Source: Treponema sp.
GTDB taxonomy: Bacteria > Spirochaetota > Spirochaetia > Treponematales > Treponemataceae
Length of the DNA: 64,000 nt
NCBI GenBank assembly: GCA_017935745.1
Contig: JAGBGX010000012.1
Location: 248,001 to 312,000 of the forward strand
Reading direction: 5' to 3'
Shown: positions 24,951 through 33,778 of the stretch, piece by piece
Numbering within the stretch: position 1 is the stretch's first letter
Layout of the letters: every line of letters starts with the position of its first letter
Position numbers and translations under genes: made by a program
Notes under the pieces: generated by a model
What the model saw: the letters and a program-made list of their open reading frames with translations, nothing else
Told to the model about the DNA's origin: nothing
Database searches by the model: none

Positions 24951-25820
24951 TCATTCGATGTTCCGCGCCTGCTCGCGGATGTTCTCGAGCGCGTCCTTTG
25001 CGGCAATCACTTTCTCGCCGACTTCCGCGAACTGGTTCTTGCTGCCGATGGTGTTTATCTCGCGGTTGATTTCCTGGCAGATGAAGTCGATCTTCCTGCC
25101 GGGCGCGGGGCTTTCCTCCAGCTCCGCCCTCAGCGCGGAAAGGTGGCTTTGCAGGCGCACAATTTCTTCGTTGATGGTGTACCTGACAATCATCGCCGCC
25201 GTCTCCGCCATGATGCGGTTCTCGTCCGCGCTGTCCGCAAGAAGCTCGCGGAATTTCGATGAAACCTGCTCGCGGAACTTCGCCTCCATCTTCGGCTGCC
25301 ATTCCCGGAAGAACGCCGCGCACTCCTCCAGCACGGAAAGCTTTTCGAGCAGATCCGCCCTGAGGTTTCCGCCCTCCCGGCTGCGGTCAGCCAAAAACTG
25401 CGAAAGCACGTCCGCAAGCACCGGCTCAATCTTCTGCCAGTACGCCTCCGCATCGTACTCGCGGCTCACATTCAGCACGCCCTCCTGCGAAAGGATGAGC
25501 GAAAGCGGAATGTCGTCCTCCGGCTTTCCGAGGGCGCGCGCGACATCGCGGATTGCGTCCCGGTAGGAGACCGCCGCCTGCGGATCAGCCGTGACCGACG
25601 TCCGCGGGCTGGCGTCGCGCACGCGCACCGAAAGGTCGGCCTTTCCGCGCAGAATCTTTCCGCTGACCGCCGCGCGCAGGCGCATTTCAAGCGGACTCAG
25701 AAACGGCGGAATGTTCACCGAAAGATCGAGGAAGCGCGAATTCACCGACTTCAGCTCCACGCTGATATGCGTTCCGTCCGCCTCCGCTTCCGCGCAGGCA
25801 TATCCTGTCATGCTGTTCAT
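24951..25820 (-). CDS. yicC: YicC/YloC family endoribonuclease-like protein
   Basis: 289 residues. The N-terminal MNSMTGYACAEAE and VELKSVNSRFLDL and the C-terminal GRKIDFICQEINREINTIGSKN are the family signatures. Characterised members are RNases or RNA-degradation adaptors. The start overlaps the murC stop by four bases (ATGA), so they are co-translated. The function in spirochaetes is not known. Confidence 0.93.
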   Translation of the reverse strand: MNSMTGYACAEAEADGTHISVELKSVNSRFLDLSVNIPPFLSPLEMRLRAAVSGKILRGKADLSVRVRDASPRTSVTADPQAAVSYRDAIRDVARALGKPEDDIPLSLILSQEGVLNVSREYDAEAYWQKIEPVLADVLSQFLADRSREGGNLRADLLEKLSVLEECAAFFREWQPKMEAKFREQVSSKFRELLADSADENRIMAETAAMIVRYTINEEIVRLQSHLSALRAELEESPAPGRKIDFICQEINREINTIGSKNQFAEVGEKVIAAKDALENIREQARNIE

Positions 25821-27334
25821 TTCTTATCCTCCCTATTTTCCCCTGACGAAAGCCGCTCAAGCACGAGCTGACCCGCCTTCCAGTTGTCGCCCGCGCCCAT
25901 CGTCACAAAGACGTATCCGCCCGGGAACTGCGGCCCCGCGTCCTTTGAAAGCTCCGCCGCAATGATGTCCGCCGCCCCGCTGAATTCCCCGGCATAGACG
26001 GCGTTCCGGTGGCATTCCTGCGTGCGCCGGGCAAGGACTTCGCCGGTGACAGCGGAAGCCGAGGCCGTTTCCCGCGCGCTTGCGTAGATCCTGTTGATGA
26101 CGACCATGTCCGCGTCCGAAAAACTGCGCGCGAATTCCTCCAGAAGGGCGGCAGTACGCGTGTAGGTGTGGCTCATGAAGTCCACGATAATCTTGCATCC
26201 GCTGTAAAATTCCCGGTAGCCCGCAAGCGTGGTGCGGATTGCCGTTGGGTGGTGCCCGTAGTCGTCAATGAAGATGATGTCGTTTCCGAAGCGGTTCTTT
26301 TTCCGGGCGACAATCTCGCTGCGCCGCTTTCCGCCTGAAAATGACGCAAGCCCCTGCTTGAGCCGCCCGTAATAGTCCGCGGGATTCCTGCCGTCCTCCT
26401 TCAAAAGCTCGCATCCCAGGGCGAACGCCGCCGCCGCATTGAGCACGTTGTGGCGCCCGGGAACGTGAAGGACGCAGCCGCCGGCAGCCGCAAGGGAGAA
26501 GCGCTGGCAGCCAGATTCCGCGCCGCCGAACGAAACCCTGTACGCGCCATCAGCCACCTCGCCGTAAGGGATGAGGACGATGTCAGGCCGCCTTCCGGCA
26601 GCAAGGCGCGCCGTCTGAGCCGCGCCCGGATCGTCCGCGCAGAAGATGAGCGAGCCGCCTTCCGGCAGCAGGCAGATGTAGTCGATGAACGCGTTCTGGA
26701 TGTCGGAGAACAACGGATAATAATCCTGATGGTCGCTTTCCACGGACGTGAGGATGATTTTCTTCGGGCTGAACGCCATGAAGTGCCGCTGGTACTCGCA
26801 CGTCTCCGCCGCAAAGTAGCGCCTGCCCCGCTCCGCCGGAAACTGCTCCGACGTCATCACGCACGAATTTCCGAACGCCGGCATGACGCTCCCCGCAAGC
26901 ACCTGTGCGGGAAGATCAGTCTCCTTCAGCACCGCTCCAACAAGCCCCGCCGTCGTCGTCTTTCCGTGGACGCCGCAGATTCCTGCGCTGTACGCCGTGC
27001 GGGAAAGCGCGCCCAGAGCCTCGCTGTAGAGCATGGACGGAATGCCGAGCCGCTCGGCTTCCGCAAGGTCGGGATTCTCCTCCGGGGAATAGGCCGATGA
27101 GCGCACGACAAGCTGCGTTTGCGGCGTAACGTTCTCCGCGCTGAACGGAAGAGAGTGCACGCCGAGCCGCTCAAGGATTTCGTCCGTGTAAAAATGCTCG
27201 GACACATCGCTTCCCGTGATGACAGCCCCGCGCGCGGCAGCAATTTCAGCAAGCGCCGCCATTCCCGTCCCCTTGATTCCCACAAAATGAATATGAACGC
27301 CTGAAAGGTTTTCAGGAAGAACAGTTTCTTTCAT
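25817..27334 (-). CDS. murC: UDP-N-acetylmuramate--L-alanine ligase
   Basis: 505 residues. The N-terminal UDP-binding domain has HFVGIKGTGMAALAE, the ATP loop is GVHGKTTTAGLVG (about residue 121), and IDDYGHHPTAI and FVTMGAGDNW lie in the C-terminal domain. It adds L-Ala to UDP-MurNAc in peptidoglycan synthesis. Mpl-type ligases share these motifs, but the length and context favour MurC. A strong promoter ends only 6 nt before the ATG, and no Shine-Dalgarno is visible. Confidence 0.92.
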   Translation of the reverse strand: MKETVLPENLSGVHIHFVGIKGTGMAALAEIAAARGAVITGSDVSEHFYTDEILERLGVHSLPFSAENVTPQTQLVVRSSAYSPEENPDLAEAERLGIPSMLYSEALGALSRTAYSAGICGVHGKTTTAGLVGAVLKETDLPAQVLAGSVMPAFGNSCVMTSEQFPAERGRRYFAAETCEYQRHFMAFSPKKIILTSVESDHQDYYPLFSDIQNAFIDYICLLPEGGSLIFCADDPGAAQTARLAAGRRPDIVLIPYGEVADGAYRVSFGGAESGCQRFSLAAAGGCVLHVPGRHNVLNAAAAFALGCELLKEDGRNPADYYGRLKQGLASFSGGKRRSEIVARKKNRFGNDIIFIDDYGHHPTAIRTTLAGYREFYSGCKIIVDFMSHTYTRTAALLEEFARSFSDADMVVINRIYASARETASASAVTGEVLARRTQECHRNAVYAGEFSGAADIIAAELSKDAGPQFPGGYVFVTMGAGDNWKAGQLVLERLSSGENREDKK

Positions 27335-27340
27335 AAACGC

Positions 27341-27369
27341 ATTTTACTACAGAAAGATGTATTTTTCAA
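27341..27369 (-). promoter_or_regulatory. murC promoter abutting the start codon
   Basis: On the minus strand TTGAAA (27369-27364), a 17-bp spacer and TAAAAT (27346-27341) are followed by six bases and then the ATG at 27334. The transcript would begin at or next to the start codon. Confidence 0.7.
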
Positions 27370-27540
27370 TCTTCTGCGGCAGGCGTTTTCTGCTGAAAAT
27401 CACAACCACCCGTCAAACGGGTGGTTTGCTCTTAGCCTATAAGGCTAAGGGTTTCAAGCCGAGACTTAAGTCCCTCGCTTTCACTTTCGTTCAAGCCTAT
27501 TGCAGTTTGTCACCCGCAGGCCCTTAAAGGGCCTTTGGTA

Positions 27541-28002
27541 CTACTTGCTGCCCTTAAAAGGGTCGTCGTATTCTTTTTCAGTAAGCTTGTCCATCGCTAT
27601 ATCGTGGGCTTCCTGTTCTCGGATATATTTCGCAATCGTTGCTTCATTCAAACCTACTGTACTTACGTAATATCCCTCTGCCCAAAAATGGCGGTTGCCA
27701 AACTTATATTTCAAGTTCGCATGTTTATCAAATATCATCAGGCTGCTCTTGCCTTTCAAATATCCCATAAACTGCGACACACTGTACTTTGGTGGTATAC
27801 TTACAAGCATGTGTACATGGTCGGGCATCAAGTGTCCTTCTATGATTTCCACTCCTTTGTAATTACACAACTGCTTCAATATCTGTCCGATACTATCTCT
27901 GTACCGGCCGTATATTGCCTTTCTTCTGTATTTCGGTGTATATACTATGTGATATTTACACAGCCATTTTGTATGGCTCAACGAATCTATTGTATTTGCC
28001 AT
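27541..28002 (-). CDS. tnpA: IS200/IS605 family transposase (Y1, HUH)
   Basis: 153 residues, full length. The HUH motif is in MPDHVHMLV (about residues 60-68) and the catalytic tyrosine in GYYVSTVGLNEA (about 110). The enzyme excises and inserts single-stranded DNA. AAGGAGG (28010-28016) is 7 nt before the ATG. In its 5' leader GGTGTA...CAATAG (28017-28031) pairs with CTATTGTACACC (28043-28054), an mRNA hairpin like the one that represses translation in IS200. All domains look intact. Confidence 0.93.
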   Translation of the reverse strand: MANTIDSLSHTKWLCKYHIVYTPKYRRKAIYGRYRDSIGQILKQLCNYKGVEIIEGHLMPDHVHMLVSIPPKYSVSQFMGYLKGKSSLMIFDKHANLKYKFGNRHFWAEGYYVSTVGLNEATIAKYIREQEAHDIAMDKLTEKEYDDPFKGSK

Positions 28003-28016
28003 TCACTTTCCTCCTT

Positions 28017-28054
28017 GGTGTATCGCAATAGACTTGAACAACCTATTGTACACC
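28017..28054 (-). promoter_or_regulatory. 5'-leader hairpin of tnpA
   Basis: A 12-bp inverted repeat with a 3-nt bulge immediately upstream of the tnpA ribosome site. In IS200 a hairpin at this place sequesters translation; here the role is inferred. Confidence 0.55.
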
Positions 28055-28116
28055 TTCGGGGAAAGTTTTTTTTGCTACAAGCTGTTGCCCACCACCCGCA
28101 TAGCGGGTGGTTTTTT

Positions 28117-28225
28117 GTGAAAATATTCCGCTTCGCTCCATATTTTCACGGGCTCACGAGCCCTAATTCGTGCGGAGAGGTTCATACCCGATGCAAGCAT
28201 CGAGTATGAACCTCTCCGCACGAAT
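28117..28225. repeat. three consecutive perfect hairpins between IS200 and xylB
   Basis: Hairpin 1: GTGAAAATAT/ATATTTTCAC (28117-28149). Hairpin 2: GGGCTC-AC-GAGCCC (28150-28163). Hairpin 3: 22-bp perfect arms (28166-28187 with 28204-28225), one mismatch, then CGATGC/GCATCG around AA, about 60 bp in all. They fill the space between the IS end and the xylB stop at 28233. Hairpin 3 could terminate xylB transcription, but no T-run follows it in that direction. Confidence 0.8.
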
Positions 28226-28232
28226 CACAGGC

Positions 28233-29720
28233 CTATCTGTAAAGCGGAGAGACCTGGTTCACAAGCTTCATGTACTCCCCGAACGAGCTGTCATACGCCC
28301 TTGCATTTTCTACATTTGGAAGCGTAGTCTTTGACTCGTCAAGGGAAACATGCTCCGCAGCAAGGCTTTCCATGGAAACTGCGCATCCGTTCTGTTTGCG
28401 GAGGCACCACAGAGCCTGCAAGGCCGCGCCGAATGCAGCCGCCTCAGACGAAACAGGCACCTTCACCGGAAGGTTCAGAATATCAGCTGCAATCTGCCGC
28501 CACACTGCGCTTTTTGCTCCGCCGCCAGTAAGGCGCAGTTCCTGCGGCTGGAATCCGTGCTGCTTGAACGACTCAAGCCCGCCCCGCATGGAATACACGG
28601 CGCTTTCAAGAGCCGCGCGCGCAATATTCGGCCGGCCGCAGTTCGCAGCTGTCAGCCCGGTGATGCTCGCTTTTCCGTGCGGAAGGTTCGGAGTCCGTTC
28701 CCCGTTAAAGAACGGAAGCACAATCACTCCGCCGCAGCCAGGCTCAGCCTTTTTCGCCTCTTCATCAAATTCCTTTACATCAAGCCCCAGAAGCGCCCTG
28801 ATCTGCTCAGAAGCGACCGTGCAGTTCATTGTGCATAAAAGAGGAAGATATCCGCCGGTTGCAGAGCAGAAGCCTGATATTCCGTTTTCAGGATCTGAAA
28901 GCGGAATGCCGCTGAAGCCGTAGAGCGTGCCGGATGTCCCCATGCTCATCGTGAGCGTTCCGTTCCTGACTGCTCCCGTTCCGATTGCACTCATCATGTT
29001 GTCCCCGCCGCCGGAAGAAACAGGGATGCCCTCTGGAATTCCAAAGAGCCGCGCAGCTTCCGCTGTAACAAAGCCCGCAGGCTCGTCACTTGCAATAACG
29101 GGCGCAAGCTTTTCAAGCAGGCCGGAATCCACCGCACTGCACGCCTTCACTGACCATTTCCGCTCCCGCGAGTTAAACAATGCTGTGCCGGAAGCATCCC
29201 CGGCCTCAGTCACGTAGCTGCCAGTCAGCAGATAGTTCAGATAGTCATGGGGAAGCATGATATACCTGAGACGCTCAAAAAGCTCCGGCCTGTTTTTTTT
29301 CAGCCAGAGAATCTTCGGGGCTGTGAATCCCGGAAGAATATAGTTCTGCACTTCCGCTGCCGCAGCTTCATTTCCGCCCAAGGCTTCTGTGATTTCAATG
29401 CATTCCTGCGCTGTTGAAGTGTCGTTCCAGAGCTTCACATTGTACAAGGCTTCCCCGTCTGCATCGAGCGGAACAAAACCGTGCTGCTGCCCGGAAACTC
29501 CGGCCGCCTGAACCGTCTTTTTTCCTTCCGCTGAAATTTTTGAAAAGCACTCCGCAAGCCCGTCACGGTACCACTGCGCCTTCTGCTCCCGTGTTCCGTC
29601 TCCCCGGGAAATCAGCTGCATGGGACATGAGCCGCTTTCCACCGTTTTTTTCGCTTCATAGTCATACAGAACAACTTTCATGCTCTGTGTTCCCAAGTCA
29701 ATTCCAGCAACCGTCTTCAT
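28233..29720 (-). CDS. xylB: xylulokinase (FGGY carbohydrate kinase)
   Basis: 495 residues from ATG 29720 with GGAGG 6 nt upstream. The N-terminal AGIDLGTQSMKVVLYD, VSGQQHGFVPLD, and SMGTSGTLYGF are FGGY features, and LTGGGAKSAVWRQIAADILNLPV near residue 415 carries the second signature (quoted hallmarks LTGGGAKS and ADILNLPV). It phosphorylates D-xylulose for the pentose phosphate pathway. No xylA or transporter is in the window. The divergent AraC regulator probably controls it. Confidence 0.92.
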   Translation of the reverse strand: MKTVAGIDLGTQSMKVVLYDYEAKKTVESGSCPMQLISRGDGTREQKAQWYRDGLAECFSKISAEGKKTVQAAGVSGQQHGFVPLDADGEALYNVKLWNDTSTAQECIEITEALGGNEAAAAEVQNYILPGFTAPKILWLKKNRPELFERLRYIMLPHDYLNYLLTGSYVTEAGDASGTALFNSRERKWSVKACSAVDSGLLEKLAPVIASDEPAGFVTAEAARLFGIPEGIPVSSGGGDNMMSAIGTGAVRNGTLTMSMGTSGTLYGFSGIPLSDPENGISGFCSATGGYLPLLCTMNCTVASEQIRALLGLDVKEFDEEAKKAEPGCGGVIVLPFFNGERTPNLPHGKASITGLTAANCGRPNIARAALESAVYSMRGGLESFKQHGFQPQELRLTGGGAKSAVWRQIAADILNLPVKVPVSSEAAAFGAALQALWCLRKQNGCAVSMESLAAEHVSLDESKTTLPNVENARAYDSSFGEYMKLVNQVSPLYR

Positions 29721-29760
29721 GCAAACCTCCGTAAAATCCGTTCTCCGCTGAAAAACCCTC

Positions 29761-29829
29761 AGTATAAGTATCACCCTGAATTCCGCAGAAATCAATGCAG
29801 AAAACTGATTTTGCATATCCAAAACTGAT
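29761..29829 (-). promoter_or_regulatory. xylB promoter with AraC-type direct repeats
   Basis: AAAACTGAT occurs at 29801-29809 and again at 29821-29829, exactly 20 bp apart. On the minus strand a -10 box TATACT lies at 29766-29761 with no good -35 box. Direct repeats just upstream of a -35-deficient promoter are the usual arrangement for an AraC-family activator. The operator also lies upstream of the divergent araC-type gene. Confidence 0.6.
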
Positions 29830-29873
29830 ATTTTGTGATATACAGAAGGAAGATTGTTTTTACGGGAATTTTT

Positions 29874-30704
29874 ATGGAAATAAAGGAAACGGCGTACATT
29901 TACCGTCTCAGCGCAGGAGAAAAGCTTGCCTGGCACGGACGGTTTCATTCTCACGGCGAAAATGAATTTGAAATCCACTTTTTTTCTGAAGGAAGCGGAA
30001 TCTTTTTTTCAAACAAGGCTTCACATCCCATAAGCGGCGGCTCCCTTTTTCTCACAAGCCCCAGGGAATTCCATTCAATCCTGCCGGACAAAGTGACAAG
30101 CCCGCTGACATACTACGCAGTTCTCTTTTCGCTTTCACAGGCTGAAAATTCGCTATATCAATTATTGATACACCCTGAGGCAAAAAGGCGTCACAGCGCG
30201 CGGGAAAGCGAAATTCCCGCCCTCCGCTTTATCCTTGAGGACATACTGAAGCTTTCAAAGTCGCCGTCGTTCCACATGAAAAAATCAGCCGCGCTTCTCC
30301 TTGAAAGCTGCCTGTACCGGTGGTTCGGCAAAAGCGCAGCCGGCAGCCACGGAAAAAAATCACGCGCCGCGCAGTCCGCCGCTGCACGCCAGCATGTCGC
30401 AGACGCGCTGAAATACATGGAAAGAAATGTCTGCGAAAGCCGGAGCATCGCGCAAGTCGCCTCATCATGCGGAATTTCTGAGGAGCACCTTATACGGATT
30501 TTCAAAGCTGAAATGCAGATGACACCTTACCAGTACTTTACACGGCTGAAAATTCAGATGGCTTCCCTCGCGCTGCTCAGCTCTTCCTGCCCGGTTTCAA
30601 AAGTCGCGTCAGACTTTTCATTCGAGAACCAGTTCCACTTTTCCCGCGTATTCAAGAAATGCACGGGAATGGCGCCTTCTCTGTACCGCTCGGCCTATAC
30701 ATGA
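29874..30704 (+). CDS. AraC-family transcriptional regulator
   Basis: 276 residues from ATG 29874 (ACGGGAA upstream); the GTG at 29835 is less likely. The N-terminal cupin-like sensor domain includes WHGRFHSHGENEFEIHFFSEG (hallmark HSHGENEFEIHF). The C-terminal double HTH has IAQVASSCGISEEHLIRIFK and VSKVASDFSFENQFHFSRVF. It is divergent from xylB and likely activates it in response to xylose or xylulose; the ligand is inferred from context only. Confidence 0.9.
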   Translation: MEIKETAYIYRLSAGEKLAWHGRFHSHGENEFEIHFFSEGSGIFFSNKASHPISGGSLFLTSPREFHSILPDKVTSPLTYYAVLFSLSQAENSLYQLLIHPEAKRRHSARESEIPALRFILEDILKLSKSPSFHMKKSAALLLESCLYRWFGKSAAGSHGKKSRAAQSAAARQHVADALKYMERNVCESRSIAQVASSCGISEEHLIRIFKAEMQMTPYQYFTRLKIQMASLALLSSSCPVSKVASDFSFENQFHFSRVFKKCTGMAPSLYRSAYT

Positions 30705-30710
30705 CGCCGC

Positions 30711-31199
30711 TCAGAACCGTTCCCGCTGTATAAGCTCATACGCCTCAACAACCTGCCGGGTCTTGTCAGTTGCAACTTTCTGAAGCACTGCGTTTCCCTG
30801 GTACTTGTCGGGATGAAAATACCTGATTCTGCTTTTGTACGCCTTCTTCACAGCTTCCGCATCAGCATCCGGCGGGATTCCAAGGAGCCTGTACGCCCGC
30901 TCAAGCTGCGGCGAAACCGGCCGGAAAACAGCGGAAGCGGCTTTTGCCTTCTCCTTCCTGCGACGGCTCCTGCGCTCCGTTGTTCTGCTTCCGCTCTCCG
31001 TGTGCGGACTGTCTGCCTGCACGCGGGAGGAATCAGAGCTTCCGCCGGCGGAAGAAAAGCTTTCTTTGCCGGAAGACTGCCCGTTCTCAGCATGTTCCGC
31101 GCGGGGAATTTCAGGCCCGGGCTTTTTTACCGGCGGCACACGGCCGGCAGAGAGCGCCTCACTCAGCAGGTCGCCGAGCTTGTCATACAGAGTCTCCAT
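30711..31199 (-). CDS. DnaJ-domain protein
   Basis: 162 residues from ATG 31199, with GGAGAG upstream and a 17-bp overlap with the response regulator. The N-terminal 90 residues are a low-complexity linker rich in Ser, Lys and Arg. A J domain occupies the C-terminus: LLGIPPDADAEAVKKAYKS and the HPD motif in YFHPDKYQG. It would stimulate a DnaK ATPase. It is convergent with the AraC gene. A J domain at the C-terminus is unlike canonical DnaJ. Confidence 0.85.
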   Translation of the reverse strand: METLYDKLGDLLSEALSAGRVPPVKKPGPEIPRAEHAENGQSSGKESFSSAGGSSDSSRVQADSPHTESGSRTTERRSRRRKEKAKAASAVFRPVSPQLERAYRLLGIPPDADAEAVKKAYKSRIRYFHPDKYQGNAVLQKVATDKTRQVVEAYELIQRERF

Positions 31200-32556
31200 C
31201 TGCACGCTCTCCTTCTCCGCCCCATTCAGAAATCTTGCGCTGAAGCGTCTTTCTTCCGATTCCAAGAATGTCGGCAGTCTTGCTCTTGTTGTTCTTGTTT
31301 GACGCAAGGTTCTGCTGGATGATTATTTTTTCAGCTTCCTCAAGGCTGATTCCAAACGGAACTGAAATGCTGTTTTCACAGGAATTCCGGGCGACAGCAG
31401 GAGGAAGATCCTCAAGCGTGATTTCGTCCCCCGAGCACATGACCACGGCGCTTTCCACACAGTTGCGCAGCTCCCTGATGTTCCCCGGCCAGCTGTACTT
31501 CATTATAGCCGCCTTTGACTTGCTGTCAAATCCCTGCACGTGCTTTCCGTTTTCCCCGTTGAATTCACGCAAAAAAGAAGCCATGAGCAGCGGCAGATCG
31601 CTTTTCCGCTCCCGAAGCGGCGGAACATGGATATGAATGACGTTCAGCCGGTAAAACAGATCCTCCCTGAACCGTCCGGCCTTTATCTCTTCCTCAAGGT
31701 TCTTGTTTGTCGCGGCAATCACGCGCACATCGACTTCGATTGTCTGCTCGCCTCCAACGCGCTCGAATTTCTTTTCCGCAAGAACACGCAGGATTTTTAT
31801 CTGGACATTCTGGTTTATTTCCCCGATCTCATCAAGAAAAATGCTGCTTCCGTGGGCAAGCTCAAACCTTCCTTTCTGCAGATGGTCGGCTCCGGTGAAA
31901 GCGCCCTTTTCATGGCCGAACAGCTCGCTTTCAAGAAGCGTTTCGCTCAGGGCCGCGCAGTGGACATTTATCATCGCCCGTTCATGGCGGGGCGAAAGAT
32001 CATGAATCGCCCTGGCAACAACTTCCTTTCCGACTCCGCTTTCTCCCGTTATAAGGACGCTCGCCTTGGACGATGCGGCTTTCTGTACCGTCTGCTGAAT
32101 CTTTTGCATTGCGGCGGAAGTTCCCGTCATGCTTTTCAAGGCAGACCGTCCGTCAGCTTCCTGTTTGAGCGCCTGATGCTCTATTTTTATCTGGCGGCTT
32201 TCAAGCGCGCGCTTCACGATAAGCCCCAGCTGATCAAGGTTCAGGGGCTTTGTCAGAAAGTCGTATGCGCCATGCCTCATCGCGTCAACCGCAGCGTCTA
32301 TGCTTCCATGCCCTGTGAGAATGATGACAGGAATTCCCGGCGTTTCAGTCGCCACACGGCGGAGCACTTCTTCGCCGCTGACTCCCGGCATCCGCAGGTC
32401 AGTGATGACAAGGTCAATGTCTCCCCGCGAAATCAGGTCAAGCCCTTCCTGCCCGGAAGCTGCCGTCTTTACATTGTAGTCTTCCATCTCAAAATTCGCG
32501 GCAAGCCCTTCGCGGATATTCTTTTCATCATCAATAATCAGAAGCGTGAATTTCAT
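31183..32556 (-). CDS. sigma-54-dependent response regulator (NtrC family)
   Basis: 457 residues from ATG 32556, preceded by GGAGGACGC. Receiver domain: LLIIDDEKN and the phospho-acceptor Asp in LVITDLRMPG (about 54). AAA+ domain: Walker A GESGVGKE, sigma-54 contact loop GAFTGAD and Walker B-type IFLDEIGEI. The Fis-type HTH is at the C-terminus (KSKTADILGIGRKTLQRKI). It activates RpoN promoters when phosphorylated by the kinase encoded just upstream. I recall the same pair (AtoC/AtoS) in T. pallidum. Confidence 0.93.
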   Translation of the reverse strand: MKFTLLIIDDEKNIREGLAANFEMEDYNVKTAASGQEGLDLISRGDIDLVITDLRMPGVSGEEVLRRVATETPGIPVIILTGHGSIDAAVDAMRHGAYDFLTKPLNLDQLGLIVKRALESRQIKIEHQALKQEADGRSALKSMTGTSAAMQKIQQTVQKAASSKASVLITGESGVGKEVVARAIHDLSPRHERAMINVHCAALSETLLESELFGHEKGAFTGADHLQKGRFELAHGSSIFLDEIGEINQNVQIKILRVLAEKKFERVGGEQTIEVDVRVIAATNKNLEEEIKAGRFREDLFYRLNVIHIHVPPLRERKSDLPLLMASFLREFNGENGKHVQGFDSKSKAAIMKYSWPGNIRELRNCVESAVVMCSGDEITLEDLPPAVARNSCENSISVPFGISLEEAEKIIIQQNLASNKNNKSKTADILGIGRKTLQRKISEWGGEGERADGDSV

Positions 32557-32581
32557 GCGTCCTCCAAGCAGAAAAAAGGAA

Positions 32582-33778
32582 CTACTGTGAGCCTTCAAGC
32601 AGCATTGTCTCTTCCTGCGGAACAGGAATCTGAATAGTGAACACCGTTCCCTTTCCTATCTGCGAATTCACCGTTATGTCGCCCTGGAATTCCTTTATGA
32701 TTTTGTACACAGTTGTAAGCCCCAGCCCGGTTCCGTCCGCCTTTGTCGTGTAATACGGCTCAAAAATCCGTGAGCAGGTGGATTCGTCCATGCCGCAGCC
32801 GTTGTCAGCAACCGTCAGAATATAATGGTCGCTTTTCACAAATGACTTCACTATTATTTTTCCGCCCGGCTCCTTTCTTCCCGAGAGAACCGCGGCCTTT
32901 GCGTTCTGGACGATGTTTACCAAAACCTCGCGGAACAATTTTTCATCTATAAGAATTCTGACCGGGCTGCTTCCCGTGCTCACAGAAACTTCAATCCCGA
33001 AGCTTTCAAGCTCGGGAGAAAAAAACGCCATCGCCTTTTCAATTATCGCATCAGGATCCGCAAGAGACATGTTTGTCTTCAGGGGACGCACGGCAAACAG
33101 AAAGTCCATCACGATTTTGTTCAGGTTTTCAATTTCCTCAGTCACAACGGAAAGGTACTTTTCCATGTGCTGTTCATCCGGCAGCATGCCGCCGCTTTCC
33201 CGGCTTTTTTTTATCGCCCGCTGCAAAAGCTGGATATGAATGCTGATTGCTCCCAGCGGATTTTTTATTTCATGGGCAACGGAAGCCGCAAGGCTTGTGA
33301 GGCTCTTCAGGTTTTCTATGCGGTGGATGAGAATTTCCTTCTGGCGTTTTGATGTCACATCATCAGCAAAAATAATCGATCCTGCAATCCGCGACTTGCG
33401 CAAAAGCGGAATAACTGACACAACGATAAAGCGCGCCTTTCCATCGGAAGCAACGACTGAAAATTCTTCCCGCACATTTGTATTCTGCTCCTGGGCGCAG
33501 CAGGAAATAAAATTTGAAATGTCCTCGTCTGCAATCAAATTCCAAACGGGCTCGGACTTTATCTGATGAAGATGAAAAAACGGCATGTACCGCTTTGCCG
33601 CCCTGTTGAGCCGCATTATGCACCAGTTCTTGTCCACAATGACAATCCCTGACGGAATGCTTTGCATGATTGAATCGAAAACTTCGTTTTCTTCCCGGGC
33701 AGCGTTCAGGATTCTCCGCACCTGCTCATCTGAAAGCTTTGCCGCTTTTTCAGACACCTTTTCAACAAATTCATTCAT
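32582..33778 (-). CDS. PAS-domain sensor histidine kinase
   Basis: 398 residues, no membrane helix, so a soluble sensor. A PAS domain spans about residues 30-150 (SGIVIVDKNWCIMRLN). The phospho-acceptor His is in VAHEIKNPLGAISIH. The GHKL ATPase has NIVQNAKAAV, DNGCGMDE and GTGLGLTTVYK. AGGAG is 8 nt before the ATG at 33778. It overlaps holB by 8 bp and should pair with the NtrC-type regulator 25 bp downstream. Confidence 0.92.
   Translation of the reverse strand: MNEFVEKVSEKAAKLSDEQVRRILNAAREENEVFDSIMQSIPSGIVIVDKNWCIMRLNRAAKRYMPFFHLHQIKSEPVWNLIADEDISNFISCCAQEQNTNVREEFSVVASDGKARFIVVSVIPLLRKSRIAGSIIFADDVTSKRQKEILIHRIENLKSLTSLAASVAHEIKNPLGAISIHIQLLQRAIKKSRESGGMLPDEQHMEKYLSVVTEEIENLNKIVMDFLFAVRPLKTNMSLADPDAIIEKAMAFFSPELESFGIEVSVSTGSSPVRILIDEKLFREVLVNIVQNAKAAVLSGRKEPGGKIIVKSFVKSDHYILTVADNGCGMDESTCSRIFEPYYTTKADGTGLGLTTVYKIIKEFQGDITVNSQIGKGTVFTIQIPVPQEETMLLEGSQ

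Larger units (their letters stand above)
27400..28116 (-). mobile_element. IS200-type insertion sequence (IS200/IS605 family, tnpA only)
   Basis: A TnpA gene is bounded by related hairpins: AACCACCCGT/ACGGGTGGTT (27404-27426) and ACCACCCGC/GCGGGTGGT (28091-28111). Such subterminal hairpins are what Y1 transposases bind. Further hairpins are CTTAGCCT/AGGCTAAG (27431-27449) and GGCCC/GGGCC (27519-27533) on the 3' side of tnpA. About 0.72 kb, the usual size. The exact ends are estimates. No tnpB is present. It lies between murC and xylB. Confidence 0.85.

Noticed and set aside
27535-28209. 224-codon plus-strand frame across the IS200 element
   Set aside because: It is antisense to the intact TnpA gene and shows no protein features.
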